Source of the DNA: Cyclobacteriaceae bacterium
Lineage (GTDB): Bacteria; Bacteroidota; Bacteroidia; Cytophagales; Cyclobacteriaceae
Assembly (NCBI GenBank): GCA_030637245.1
Contig: DAOVVI010000014.1
Location: 1 to 11,954 of the forward strand
Direction of reading: 5' to 3'
DNA length: 11,954 nucleotides
Shown: one piece after another, positions 1-6,481 of the stretch
Layout: each line of letters opens with the position of its first letter
Numbering within the stretch: the stretch's first letter is position 1
The notes under the pieces: generated by a model
The model's input: the letters and a program-made list of their open reading frames with translations, nothing else
What the model was told of the DNA's origin: nothing
The model's database searches: none
Translations under genes and position numbers: made by a program

Positions 1-1
1 G

Positions 2-403
2 AATGAAAATGGGAAAGTTTCCATTTTCGATATTATAAGAAAGAAGTATATTATCCTTGCCCCGGAGGAATGGATTCGGCAACATTTAATACATTATTTT
101 ATTAATCAGCTTAATTATCCTAAATCACTGATCTCAGTTGAGGATGGATTGAAAGTAAATAAAATGCAAAAGAGAAGTGATGTCCTTGTTTACAACAGAC
201 TTGGAAAAATATTTATGGTAGTCGAATGTAAATCTGCAAAAATTAAATTAAACCAAAATGCCATGGTTCAGCTTTCTACGTACAATCAAAATTATAATGC
301 AGAATACATTGCACTCACCAATGGTTTAGAGGTTTATGTTTGTAAAATGGACTATAAAAACAAACTGGTGGATTACCTGGATCATTTTCCCCCATTCAAT
401 TAA
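2..403 (+). CDS. HsdR N-terminal-like (HSDR_N_2) PD-(D/E)xK nuclease-fold protein, 5' end cut off by the window
   Basis: The frame is open from base 2 to a TAA at 401-403 and encodes 133 visible residues. The part left of the first usable start codon already looks like the family: a helix with PEEWIRQH at visible residues 21-28, then NYPKSLISVE. This region is typical of the N-terminal domain of type I restriction R subunits (HSDR_N_2), which in Bacteroidota often occurs as a small stand-alone protein of about 150 residues. The PD-(D/E)xK-type core is visible: D60 in RSDVLVY, then E75 and K77 in VVECKSAK, followed by a helix with QLSTY. The TTG at 149 is therefore not the start; the true start lies left of the window. 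No helicase domain and no HsdM or HsdS partner is present. I infer a nuclease-like fold; its substrate and activity are unknown. The convergent neighbour is the decarboxylase operon. Confidence 0.8.
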   Translation, partial: NENGKVSIFDIIRKKYIILAPEEWIRQHLIHYFINQLNYPKSLISVEDGLKVNKMQKRSDVLVYNRLGKIFMVVECKSAKIKLNQNAMVQLSTYNQNYNAEYIALTNGLEVYVCKMDYKNKLVDYLDHFPPFN

Positions 404-405
404 AT

Positions 406-425
406 GGGCTTGAAAACCAGCCTTT
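406..425. terminator. Weak hairpin between convergent genes
   Basis: GGCT (407-410) pairs with AGCC (419-422), with a possible G-T pair outside and an 8-base loop. It is followed by TTTAAAAT. It lies in the 46-bp gap between the two convergent stop codons and could serve as a weak terminator. The stem is only four to five pairs, so the call is tentative. Confidence 0.25.
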
Positions 426-449
426 AAAATGATATAAGAAATCTCTCCT

Positions 450-1790
450 TTAAGCCAAAAAACTCAATAAGATACCTGCTGCAACTGCAGAACCAATCAC
501 ACCTGCTACGTTTGGTGCCATTGCATGCATTAGCAAGTGATTTGTAGGGTCAGCTTTCAAACCCTCATTCTGTACTACTCTCGCACTGTCCGGCACAGCA
601 GATACTCCAGCCGCCCCTACAAGAGGATTTATCTTTTTATCACCTTTCAGGAATAAATTCATTACTTTGGCAAAAATTAATCCGCCTGCAGTTGCTATCA
701 TAAATGAAAGCGCTCCCAAAATAAATATTAACATTGACTCTGAAGTCAGGAATACATCTGCTTGCGTTGAAGCTCCCACAGTCAGGCCAAGAAGTATGGT
801 TACAATATCGATCAATGAATTTCTAGCTGTATTTGCCAACCTCTCAGTCACTCCCGACTCCTTTAAAATATTTCCAAAGAACAACATACCCAAAAGTGGT
901 AATGCACTTGGCGAAATAAATGTGGTCAATAATAAACCAATTATTGGGAACATGATCTTTTCAAGTTTAGATACAGCTCTTGGTGGCTTCATTCTCATTT
1001 TTCTTTCCTTGTCAGAGGTTAAGAGTTTCATAATAGGAGGTTGAATCACCGGCACTAATGCCATATAAGAATAAGCTGCGATGGCAATCGGACCAATCAG
1101 ATTTTTTACTGTGGTTCCGTCTGCAAGTATATTTATACCATTAGCTAGTTTGGAAGACAAAAAAATGGCCGTAGGCCCATCTGCACCTCCAATGATTCCG
1201 ATTGCCCCGGCTTCAGGCGAACTAAAGCCCAAAGCAAGTGCACCTAAAAATGTAAGAAATATACCAATCTGAGCCGCAGCGCCAAGTAATACCAGTCGTG
1301 GATTACTGATCAATGACGAAAAATCTGTCATGGCTCCAATGCCAAGAAAGATCAATGGAGGATATACACCTTTCACCACACCCATATACAAATAGCTCAA
1401 TACACTGCCATCCTCATAAATACCAACCTGCAATCCTGCATCAAGCACAAAAGGGATATTCCCAATTAAAATACCGGTACCAATCGGTACCAGAAGTAGC
1501 GGTTCATAATCATATTTTATTGCCAGAAAAATAAAAATAAGCCCTATAATGATCATGACGACATGACCTATTGTGACGTTTTTAAATCCTGTATATTTTA
1601 AAAAAGTCTCAATACCACTAACTACTCCACTTTTCTCCTGAGCTATCTCTATGGTATGATTAACGGATTCTACTTTCGTAATTTCATTTGACGAATTCAC
1701 AGAATGTTCTTCTGTATTACCACCCATGAAGAAGGAGAACAATGTGGAAAGAATCGCAATGATTCCTATTACTGTTACTAATTTTCTCAT
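450..1790 (-). CDS. mmdB: Na+-translocating (methylmalonyl-CoA) decarboxylase beta subunit, OadB/MmdB family
   Basis: This is the integral-membrane subunit that decarboxylates carboxybiotin and couples this to Na+ export. The protein has 446 residues and many hydrophobic segments. The family's functional residues are present: D204 in GGADGPTAIF, Y242 in AAYSYMALVP, and N388, G392, S397 and R404 in the NPLVGAAGVSAVP-DSAR stretch. The spacing of the last four is the same as N373, G377, S382 and R389 of Klebsiella OadB. Residues 1-70 form an extra N-terminal part: one hydrophobic segment (about 3-22), then a polar Ser/Glu/Asn-rich linker, before the usual family start near residue 75. The ATG at 1790 lies 7 bases after the biotin-carrier stop, so the gene is the last of the five-gene operon. 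OadB proteins serve oxaloacetate, malonate, glutaconyl-CoA or methylmalonyl-CoA systems; the alpha subunit and epimerase in this operon point to methylmalonyl-CoA. Confidence 0.93.
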   Translation of the reverse strand: MRKLVTVIGIIAILSTLFSFFMGGNTEEHSVNSSNEITKVESVNHTIEIAQEKSGVVSGIETFLKYTGFKNVTIGHVVMIIIGLIFIFLAIKYDYEPLLLVPIGTGILIGNIPFVLDAGLQVGIYEDGSVLSYLYMGVVKGVYPPLIFLGIGAMTDFSSLISNPRLVLLGAAAQIGIFLTFLGALALGFSSPEAGAIGIIGGADGPTAIFLSSKLANGINILADGTTVKNLIGPIAIAAYSYMALVPVIQPPIMKLLTSDKERKMRMKPPRAVSKLEKIMFPIIGLLLTTFISPSALPLLGMLFFGNILKESGVTERLANTARNSLIDIVTILLGLTVGASTQADVFLTSESMLIFILGALSFMIATAGGLIFAKVMNLFLKGDKKINPLVGAAGVSAVPDSARVVQNEGLKADPTNHLLMHAMAPNVAGVIGSAVAAGILLSFLA

Positions 1791-1797
1791 GAGTAAA

Positions 1798-2214
1798 TTA
1801 TTCGATTTCTACTAAAATATCTCCCTGCAAAACTGAATCTCCCTCAGAAACAAGAATTTTATTTACTATACCATCTTTTTCAGCCATAATGTTGTTCTCC
1901 ATCTTCATTGCTTCCAGGATAAGAATCGTCTGTCCTTTTTTTACATCATCTCCCTCTTTCGCAATAATTTTAAAAATAGTGCCCGGAAGCGGGGCCTCAA
2001 CCTTATTCAATCCCGATGCGGGCTTTGGTTTTTCTTCCTTGGTTGGAACAGGTTTTGATCTGACCAGCTTTGGGGTTTTAGTTGTCTTTACTTCCTCTGC
2101 GAGCTCCACATGATAGATAGAACCGTTGACATCGATTTCTGCAATGTTATCTTCAAACGAATTAACTTGTACTTCATATTCGTTTCCCCGAATAGTGAAT
2201 TTGAACTTTTTCAT
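1798..2214 (-). CDS. mmdC: Biotin carboxyl carrier subunit (gamma) of the decarboxylase
   Basis: This 138-residue protein carries the biotin that shuttles the carboxyl group from the alpha subunit to the membrane beta subunit. The C-terminal biotinyl domain (about residues 70-138) contains the canonical EAMKMEN motif with the acceptor lysine at K104, 34 residues before the C-terminus as usual for biotin domains. The conserved PLPGTI loop precedes it, and GD at 126 follows in the second half. Residues 1-45 form a small beta-rich part of the kind seen in decarboxylase carriers. A Pro/Lys/Thr-rich flexible linker at about 43-68 joins the two parts and suits a swinging arm. No transcarboxylase domain is fused to it. 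The start lies only 2 bases after the stop of the OadG-like gene, so translation is probably coupled. A biotin ligase must act in trans; none is in the window. Confidence 0.92.
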   Translation of the reverse strand: MKKFKFTIRGNEYEVQVNSFEDNIAEIDVNGSIYHVELAEEVKTTKTPKLVRSKPVPTKEEKPKPASGLNKVEAPLPGTIFKIIAKEGDDVKKGQTILILEAMKMENNIMAEKDGIVNKILVSEGDSVLQGDILVEIE

Positions 2215-2216
2215 AT

Positions 2217-2603
2217 TTAAAATCTTCTATTAAGACCTTTTGTTACATTATATATTTTTGAGCTCCAGGGCGAATAACTTTTTGATATTTTTCTGATGGT
2301 AAGTACTGTTTTCTCGTCATCATGCATTTCGTTAAAAAACAAATGCAATGCTGTACTTATAGCCGCACCTACTTCCCCTGTAATTGTAATATCATAAATT
2401 ACTTTTTCCTGTAAAACCTTCTTTTTTAATTTCCTTTTTAATTCCCTCTTTGTTATAAAGGTTAACAAAACGGGGATATATTGAAAAACAAAATAGAGCG
2501 TGATAAGCGCCACGAAAACAATCACATAACCAACAAATGCAAGTGTTGTATATTCTGATGTAATCCTGGATAAATCGAAAACTACTTCTCCTAATAAATT
2601 CAT
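2217..2603 (-). CDS. OadG-family small membrane subunit of the decarboxylase (MmdD/delta-like)
   Basis: This 128-residue protein has one membrane segment at about residues 20-48, then a Lys/Arg-rich juxtamembrane stretch (51-64) that fits an inside-positive topology. The C-terminal part (about 74-122) has the pattern found in OadG-type subunits of Bacteroidota: [15 protein letters not shown], then NEMHDDE, then [11 protein letters not shown]. In characterised pumps (Klebsiella OadG, Veillonella MmdD) this subunit assembles and stabilises the complex by bridging the alpha subunit and the membrane beta subunit. The gene lies 11 bases after mmdA and 2 bases before the biotin-carrier gene. The membrane part is poorly conserved in this family, so the call rests on the C-terminal motifs and on the operon position. 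Confidence 0.85.
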   Translation of the reverse strand: MNLLGEVVFDLSRITSEYTTLAFVGYVIVFVALITLYFVFQYIPVLLTFITKRELKRKLKKKVLQEKVIYDITITGEVGAAISTALHLFFNEMHDDEKTVLTIRKISKSYSPWSSKIYNVTKGLNRRF

Positions 2604-2614
2604 ACCGCTTATCT

Positions 2615-4174
2615 TTATAATGGAATATTTGAATGTTTCTTAGGAGGATTATAATCCTTCTTCGACGATAAGGTTTGCAGTGCTCTTATTATCCTAAACC
2701 TTGAATTACGAGGTTCAATAATATCATCAATGAAACCATATTTTGCAGCCTGATATGGGTTTGCAAATTTTTCTTCATACTCAGATTCTTTCTCCTTGAT
2801 GTATTTCGATCTTTCAGTTTCATCTTCTATCGCACTGATATTTCTGCCTTCCAATACTTCCACGGCTCCTTTTGCTCCCATTACTGCGATTTCTGCGGTA
2901 GGCCAGGCATAATTTATATCTCCTCTCAACTGCTTACAACTCATTACATCATGCGCCCCGCCATATGATTTGCGAAGCGTAATTGTCACCTTAGGCACAG
3001 TGGCCTCACCATAAGCAAAAAGCAGCTTAGCTCCATGAATTATAATACCTCCAAGCTCCTGACTACTACCGGGTAAGAATCCAGGAACGTCCACAAGCGT
3101 TACAATGGAAATATTGAAGGCGTCACAAAATCGTACAAAACGTGCGGCTTTTATAGAAGCGTTTATATCAAGAACCCCTGCCAAATAATTAGGCTGATTG
3201 GCTACAATGCCGACTGAGGCGCCATTGAATCTGGCGAAACCAATGACTATATTCTTGGCGTAATTTCGCTGAATTTCAAAAAATTCATTTTCATCCGCTA
3301 TAGAATGAATTACATCTGTAACATCATAAGGTTTATTTGGGTTCTCAGGGATAATTTCATTTAATGAGTTTTCAAGCCTGTCGATTGGATCATTGTTCTC
3401 AATAACAGGGGGTTCTTCCAGGTTGTTTGAAGGCAAATAACTCAATAGTTTTCTAATGAGCAGCATTCCTTCCTCTTCATTGTCCACAAGAAAATGAGAT
3501 ACACCGGATTTAGTTGAATGCACATTTGCTCCACCAAGATCTTCGGTTGAAATTTCTTCTCCGGTAACCGTTTTCACAACTTTTGGCCCGGTCAGAAACA
3601 TATAACTTGCTTTATCTCTCATTATGATAAAGTCAGTCAATGCAGGCGAATAAACTGCTCCTCCTGCGCATGGCCCATAAATTGCCGAAATTTGTGGAAT
3701 TACTCCACTCGCCATGATATTCCGTTGGAAAATTTCTGCATATCCCGCCAAACTTCGAACTCCTTCCTGGATTCTCGCTCCACCGCTATCATTCAAGCCT
3801 ATTACCGGAGCCCCTACTTTCATGGCTTGATCCATTATTTTGCAAATCTTATTGGCGAATGTTTCTGAAAGTGACCCGCCAAATACCGTAAAGTCCTGAG
3901 CAAAAACATAAACAATTCGGCCATCAATAGTGCCATGACCAGTTACGACGCCATCTGAAAGGAATTGTTGTTTATCCATCCCAAATGACTTAGTCCTGTG
4001 CATTACGAACATATCGTACTCCTCAAAACTGTCTTCATCCAGAAGTATTTCGATTCGCTCTCTGGCAGTAAACTTTCCTTTTTTGTGTTGAGAATCAATT
4101 CTTTTCTCTCCACCACCGAGGCGTGCCATGCCCCGTTTTTCTATTAGTTCGTTAATTCTGTCTTGATTTTTCAT
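2615..4174 (-). CDS. mmdA: Methylmalonyl-CoA decarboxylase alpha subunit (acyl-CoA carboxyltransferase)
   Basis: This cytoplasmic subunit moves the carboxyl group between methylmalonyl-CoA and biotin. Its 519 residues match the length of acyl-CoA carboxyltransferase subunits (MmdA, PccB). The two crotonase-like halves are clear. The first has [16 protein letters not shown] (130-145) and [13 protein letters not shown] (167-179). The second has [12 protein letters not shown] (362-373), SYGGAHDVM (403-411) and [21 protein letters not shown] (416-436). The paired Gly-Gly sequences at 131-132 and 405-406 correspond to the oxyanion holes of this family. It is not the TIM-barrel OadA type, so oxaloacetate is excluded as substrate. 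The sequence alone cannot separate MmdA from PccB. The OadG- and OadB-type membrane subunits and the epimerase in the same operon, with no biotin carboxylase, favour the decarboxylase. Confidence 0.93.
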   Translation of the reverse strand: MKNQDRINELIEKRGMARLGGGEKRIDSQHKKGKFTARERIEILLDEDSFEEYDMFVMHRTKSFGMDKQQFLSDGVVTGHGTIDGRIVYVFAQDFTVFGGSLSETFANKICKIMDQAMKVGAPVIGLNDSGGARIQEGVRSLAGYAEIFQRNIMASGVIPQISAIYGPCAGGAVYSPALTDFIIMRDKASYMFLTGPKVVKTVTGEEISTEDLGGANVHSTKSGVSHFLVDNEEEGMLLIRKLLSYLPSNNLEEPPVIENNDPIDRLENSLNEIIPENPNKPYDVTDVIHSIADENEFFEIQRNYAKNIVIGFARFNGASVGIVANQPNYLAGVLDINASIKAARFVRFCDAFNISIVTLVDVPGFLPGSSQELGGIIIHGAKLLFAYGEATVPKVTITLRKSYGGAHDVMSCKQLRGDINYAWPTAEIAVMGAKGAVEVLEGRNISAIEDETERSKYIKEKESEYEEKFANPYQAAKYGFIDDIIEPRNSRFRIIRALQTLSSKKDYNPPKKHSNIPL

Positions 4175-4195
4175 ATCTAACCTAATGGTTATTTT

Positions 4196-4606
4196 TTATT
4201 TATTCGGATCTTCACATAATTCTGTTAAAACACCATGCGTGGACTTTGGATGCAAGAAAGCAATGTTAAGCCCTTCTGCACCCTGTCTTGGTTTCTCATC
4301 AATCAACTTCACTCCTTTTTCTTTAACTTCATCAAGCGTTTCCTGTAGCCCTTCTACAGCAAAAGCCATATGATGAATTCCCTGTCCTTTTTTTTCAATA
4401 AACTTTCCAATTGGTCCGTCTGGTGATGTAGATTCCAGCAATTCAATCTTGGTTTGACCTACTTTAAAAAAGGCTGTTTTCACCTTTTGGTCTTTTACTT
4501 CTTCGATCGAATAACACTTAAACCCTAATACTTCCTCATAGTACTTGATAGACTCTTCGAGATTTGCTACTGCAATACCCAAGTGCTCAATGTGTGTTGC
4601 TTTCAT
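4196..4606 (-). CDS. mce: Methylmalonyl-CoA epimerase
   Basis: This 136-residue vicinal-oxygen-chelate (glyoxalase-fold) enzyme interconverts (R)- and (S)-methylmalonyl-CoA. It links B12-dependent methylmalonyl-CoA mutase, which uses the R epimer, to the decarboxylase or propionyl-CoA carboxylase, which uses the S epimer. Two beta-alpha-beta-beta repeats are visible. Likely metal ligands are H8 in IEHLGIAV, a residue in KIELLES (53-59), His in GIHHMAF (78-79), and E129 in HGVLTELCE. Length and motifs are standard for the family. It is the first gene of the operon; mmdA starts 21 bases after its stop. The mutase itself is not in this window. No perfect TAnnTTTG promoter was found upstream on this strand. 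Confidence 0.92.
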   Translation of the reverse strand: MKATHIEHLGIAVANLEESIKYYEEVLGFKCYSIEEVKDQKVKTAFFKVGQTKIELLESTSPDGPIGKFIEKKGQGIHHMAFAVEGLQETLDEVKEKGVKLIDEKPRQGAEGLNIAFLHPKSTHGVLTELCEDPNK

Positions 4607-4950
4607 AATAAATTAGATTGAAATATATCTCTTAAATGGGACTACAAAATTCTTTAAATACGAAATATCAAAATATGATTATCGTCACTTTTTAGCATGA
4701 TAATGATCTGCTTTTACAATGAATCATAGTTGCTCTTATCATCCCTCAAAATACGCTACAAAAAATTATAATAATCGCTGAAAATATATTGAATATTTAA
4801 ATTGAAATACTCGAGCAAATTCCATTATTTTGTTGGAAAATATAAAGCATTGTATTTTATAAGACATTACGATAATTAAAATCAAAAACATTAAAAGCTC
4901 AAATGCGTCTATGAAAATGCCAAACAATTTAAAAAGCTATTTATTTATTA

Positions 4951-4967
4951 GTTGATAAGTTATTAAC
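4951..4967. promoter_or_regulatory. Candidate Crp/Fnr-type operator palindrome
   Basis: GTTGATAAGTTATTAAC is a palindrome with 8-bp arms around one central base and a single mismatched pair. It resembles the FNR-box pattern TTGAT-N4-ATCAA, with one extra central base and ATTAA on the right. It ends 32 bases before the start codon of a Crp/Fnr-family gene and overlaps the candidate -7 element at 4964-4971, the position expected for an autorepression site. Which protein binds it is inference. Confidence 0.5.
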
Positions 4968-4971
4968 TTTA
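4964..4971 (+). promoter_or_regulatory. Possible -7 element of the Crp/Fnr gene
   Basis: TAACTTTA matches the Bacteroidota -7 consensus TAnnTTTG at all positions except the last. It lies 28 bases before the ATG at 5000. No TTG at a suitable -33 distance is seen, so the call is weak; overlap with the palindrome adds some support. Confidence 0.3.
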
Positions 4972-4999
4972 CTTGTAGCAAGATTAAATTAAACCAATT

Positions 5000-5680
5000 A
5001 TGAACAATCAAAGCAACATTTGGTACTTCGAAGATATTGATCTTTATAATATTCTTTGTCCGCACAAAGTGCCGTCCATGCAAGAGAAACACTCATTTCA
5101 TAAATATAAAAAAGACGCTTTCATTTATTTTGAAGATGAGCAATCAGATCACATTTATCTTATTGCTGAAGGAAGGGTAAAAATCGGGAGTTATACTGAA
5201 GACGGTCGCGAAGTTACAAAGGCAATTCTTTCTGCCGGTGAGATTTTTGGTGAATTAGGACTAATTGGCCAGGAAAAAAGAACTGATTTTGCTCAGGCCA
5301 TGGACGACACGACTTCTATTTGTCCTATGGACATTGATGATATGAAAGAGCTCATGGCTCATAATAAAGCGCTAAATCTGAAGATCTATAAGCTACTTGG
5401 CCTCAGAATAAAGAAAATGGAAAGAAAAATTGAATCATTGGTTTTCAAGGATTCCAGGACAAGGATTGTAGAATTCTTAAGAGATTGGGCAAATGAAAAA
5501 GGAAAGAAAGTTGGGTTTGAAACCATGATGAAAAATTACCTGACCCATAAGGACATTGCTTCCCTAACCGGAACAAGCCGGCAGACCGTTACAACTATTT
5601 TAAACGAACTTAAAGAAAAAAATATCATCAATTTCGATCGCCGTCGAATTTTAGTCAGAGACATGGAACTACTTGTTTAA
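5000..5680 (+). CDS. Crp/Fnr-family transcriptional regulator
   Basis: This 226-residue protein has the standard two-domain layout. Residues about 35-120 form the cyclic-nucleotide-binding-like beta-roll, with HIYLIAEGRVKIG at 51-63 and the GEIFGELGLIG loop at 80-90. A long dimerisation helix follows (about 120-148), then a winged helix-turn-helix domain (about 150-222) whose HTH is THKDIASLTGTSRQTVTTIL. In the ligand pocket the GEL sequence is followed by R94-T95, so a phosphate-binding Arg is present, but the overall pattern differs from CRP and the ligand cannot be named. There is no N-terminal cysteine cluster (only C20 and C108), so it is not an Fe-S oxygen sensor like FNR. It diverges from the decarboxylase operon and may control it and itself through the palindrome at 4951-4967. 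Its TAA overlaps the convergent gene's stop by 4 bases. Confidence 0.9.
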   Translation: MNNQSNIWYFEDIDLYNILCPHKVPSMQEKHSFHKYKKDAFIYFEDEQSDHIYLIAEGRVKIGSYTEDGREVTKAILSAGEIFGELGLIGQEKRTDFAQAMDDTTSICPMDIDDMKELMAHNKALNLKIYKLLGLRIKKMERKIESLVFKDSRTRIVEFLRDWANEKGKKVGFETMMKNYLTHKDIASLTGTSRQTVTTILNELKEKNIINFDRRRILVRDMELLV

Positions 5681-6279
5681 GAAAGGAGGTAATCTCTGTC
5701 ACTATCACTTAAATCTTCGATCTCATCAATATCATTGAGGGTGGGCAATAAAGCATAAGTCAATTTCAATTTTTTGATTTCATTGACGGTTTCTGCTAAA
5801 ACTACTCCAGTACTCCATTTTTTATTTAAGAATAATTCTTTCACCGGTGATTTCATTCCAATTAAATAGTACCCGCCGTCAAATGATGGCCCGAGAATAA
5901 TGTCGTGTTCATCAAGCAGACTAAATGCCTTTATTATTATCTCATCTGTCAATTCCATTATATCAGATCCAATAAGACAAATTTTATGATAAGGATCCTT
6001 TGAAGCATCTTTAATTGCATTATACATCCTTACTCCCAGATCATCTCCCTGTTGTAAGGACTTTTGAAATTTGCTATTCTCCCATAGGTCCTCCTGATCA
6101 ATCATCTCCGAATAGCACACACGCTTATCAATTTCGAGATCAATTACATGTTCTTTTGTCCTTCTTAGCAACTTTTTATATACCGATAGCGCTTTCCTAT
6201 CACCAATTGATTTTGCCAACCTAGACTTTACTTTCCCTATTTTCGGGTTTTTAACAAATATGATCAGTAACTTTTCCAT
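5677..6279 (-). CDS. TIGR04282/DUF2064 family glycosyltransferase-like protein
   Basis: This 200-residue GT-A-like (nucleotidyl-/glycosyltransferase) protein belongs to the family often named 'arsenosugar biosynthesis glycosyltransferase'. Family marks are the N-terminal strand LLIIFVKNPKIGKVKSRLA (4-22) with the KxRL nucleotide-binding loop, the GSD motif (104-106), and GPSFDGGYYLIG (130-141) near the active site, followed by WSTG (155-158) and NDIDEIEDL (182-190). The frame is open further upstream to an ATG at 6360. I choose the ATG at 6279 because the family starts directly at this first strand, and because a good promoter (6316-6343) lies inside the longer frame. No arsenosugar partner genes (ArsM, radical SAM ArsS) are in the window, so the pathway is not established; most members have not been tested. 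Its stop codon overlaps that of the Crp/Fnr gene. Confidence 0.85.
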   Translation of the reverse strand: MEKLLIIFVKNPKIGKVKSRLAKSIGDRKALSVYKKLLRRTKEHVIDLEIDKRVCYSEMIDQEDLWENSKFQKSLQQGDDLGVRMYNAIKDASKDPYHKICLIGSDIMELTDEIIIKAFSLLDEHDIILGPSFDGGYYLIGMKSPVKELFLNKKWSTGVVLAETVNEIKKLKLTYALLPTLNDIDEIEDLSDSDRDYLLS

Positions 6280-6311
6280 AAGTTCAGAAGCCCCGATTTG
6301 CATTTTATTTT

Positions 6312-6343
6312 TTGTCAAATTTATGTCCAATTGTATTTGACAA
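6312..6343. repeat. Perfect 9-bp inverted repeat, operator-like
   Basis: TTGTCAAAT (6312-6320) and ATTTGACAA (6335-6343) are perfect reverse complements separated by 14 bases. The spacer contains TGTCCAAT (6324-6331), a third near-copy of the arm. The repeat covers both promoter elements of the glycosyltransferase-like gene, so a dimeric repressor site is a reasonable reading. An mRNA hairpin is less likely because it lies upstream of the predicted transcription start. Confidence 0.5.
6316..6343 (-). promoter_or_regulatory. Promoter of the glycosyltransferase-like gene (TTG-N17-TAAATTTG)
   Basis: On the minus strand, TTG (6343-6341) and TAAATTTG (6323-6316) are separated by 17 bases. This fits the Bacteroidota -33/-7 promoter pattern TTG-N17-23-TAnnTTTG. 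Transcription would start near 6309, giving a leader of about 30 bases to the ATG at 6279. This excludes the upstream ATG at 6360 for this transcript. Confidence 0.5.
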
Positions 6344-6385
6344 CTTTTTTTATGGCTCATTTAATCATTCTTTAAACAATGTGTG

Positions 6386-6393
6386 TACCTTTG
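6386..6393 (+). promoter_or_regulatory. -7 element TACCTTTG upstream of the sorting-domain gene
   Basis: TACCTTTG followed by C is a perfect match to the Bacteroidota -7 consensus TAnnTTTG. It predicts a leader of about 80 bases before the ATG at 6482. No good -33 TTG lies at the right distance, so confidence is moderate. Confidence 0.4.
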
Positions 6394-6481
6394 CGTTTAA
6401 TAATTTATAACCTTATCAAACCAACATAAAGTGGCTTGATTTTTGTATTGAACAAGCATATAAAATATAGTTTATGGGATA

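Larger units (their letters stand above)
4607..4999. other. 393-bp divergent regulatory region between mce and the Crp/Fnr gene
   Basis: This A+T-rich region has no plausible gene on either strand. It must contain the promoter of the decarboxylase operon (minus strand) and that of the Crp/Fnr gene (plus strand). On the mce side I find only one-mismatch matches to TAnnTTTG, for example GAATTTTG on the minus strand about 40 bases before the ATG. The clearest structure is the palindrome at 4951-4967. A weaker palindrome, TTGAATATTTAA (4789-4800, one mismatched pair), and a short inverted repeat TTCCA/TGGAA (4820-4824 and 4834-4838) are close to what chance gives in such A+T-rich DNA. Confidence 0.6.

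Noticed and set aside
149..403. An 84-codon gene starting at the TTG of base 149.
   Set aside because: The frame stays open to the left window edge and the upstream residues already match the HSDR_N family, so the start lies outside the window.
667..1534. Plus-strand open frames at 667-1044, 1081-1272 and 1313-1534 opposite mmdB.
   Set aside because: They are mirror images of a conserved membrane-protein gene on the minus strand, with no family resemblance and no start signals of their own.
2615..4174. Reading the alpha subunit as the beta chain of an ATP-dependent propionyl-CoA carboxylase.
   Set aside because: Sequence similarity alone allows it, but no biotin carboxylase is encoded nearby and OadG- and OadB-type pump subunits follow in the same operon.
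4678..4704. ATTATC/GATAAT inverted repeat in the divergent region.
   Set aside because: Six A+T-rich pairs with a 15-base loop are expected by chance in DNA of this composition.
5000..5680. Naming the regulator Fnr or Crp.
   Set aside because: It lacks the N-terminal Fe-S cysteine cluster, and the ligand-pocket residues do not clearly match cAMP-binding CRP. Only the family can be stated.
5677..6279. Arsenosugar biosynthesis cluster.
   Set aside because: Only the family name of one gene suggests it; no methyltransferase, radical SAM enzyme or ars gene is present.
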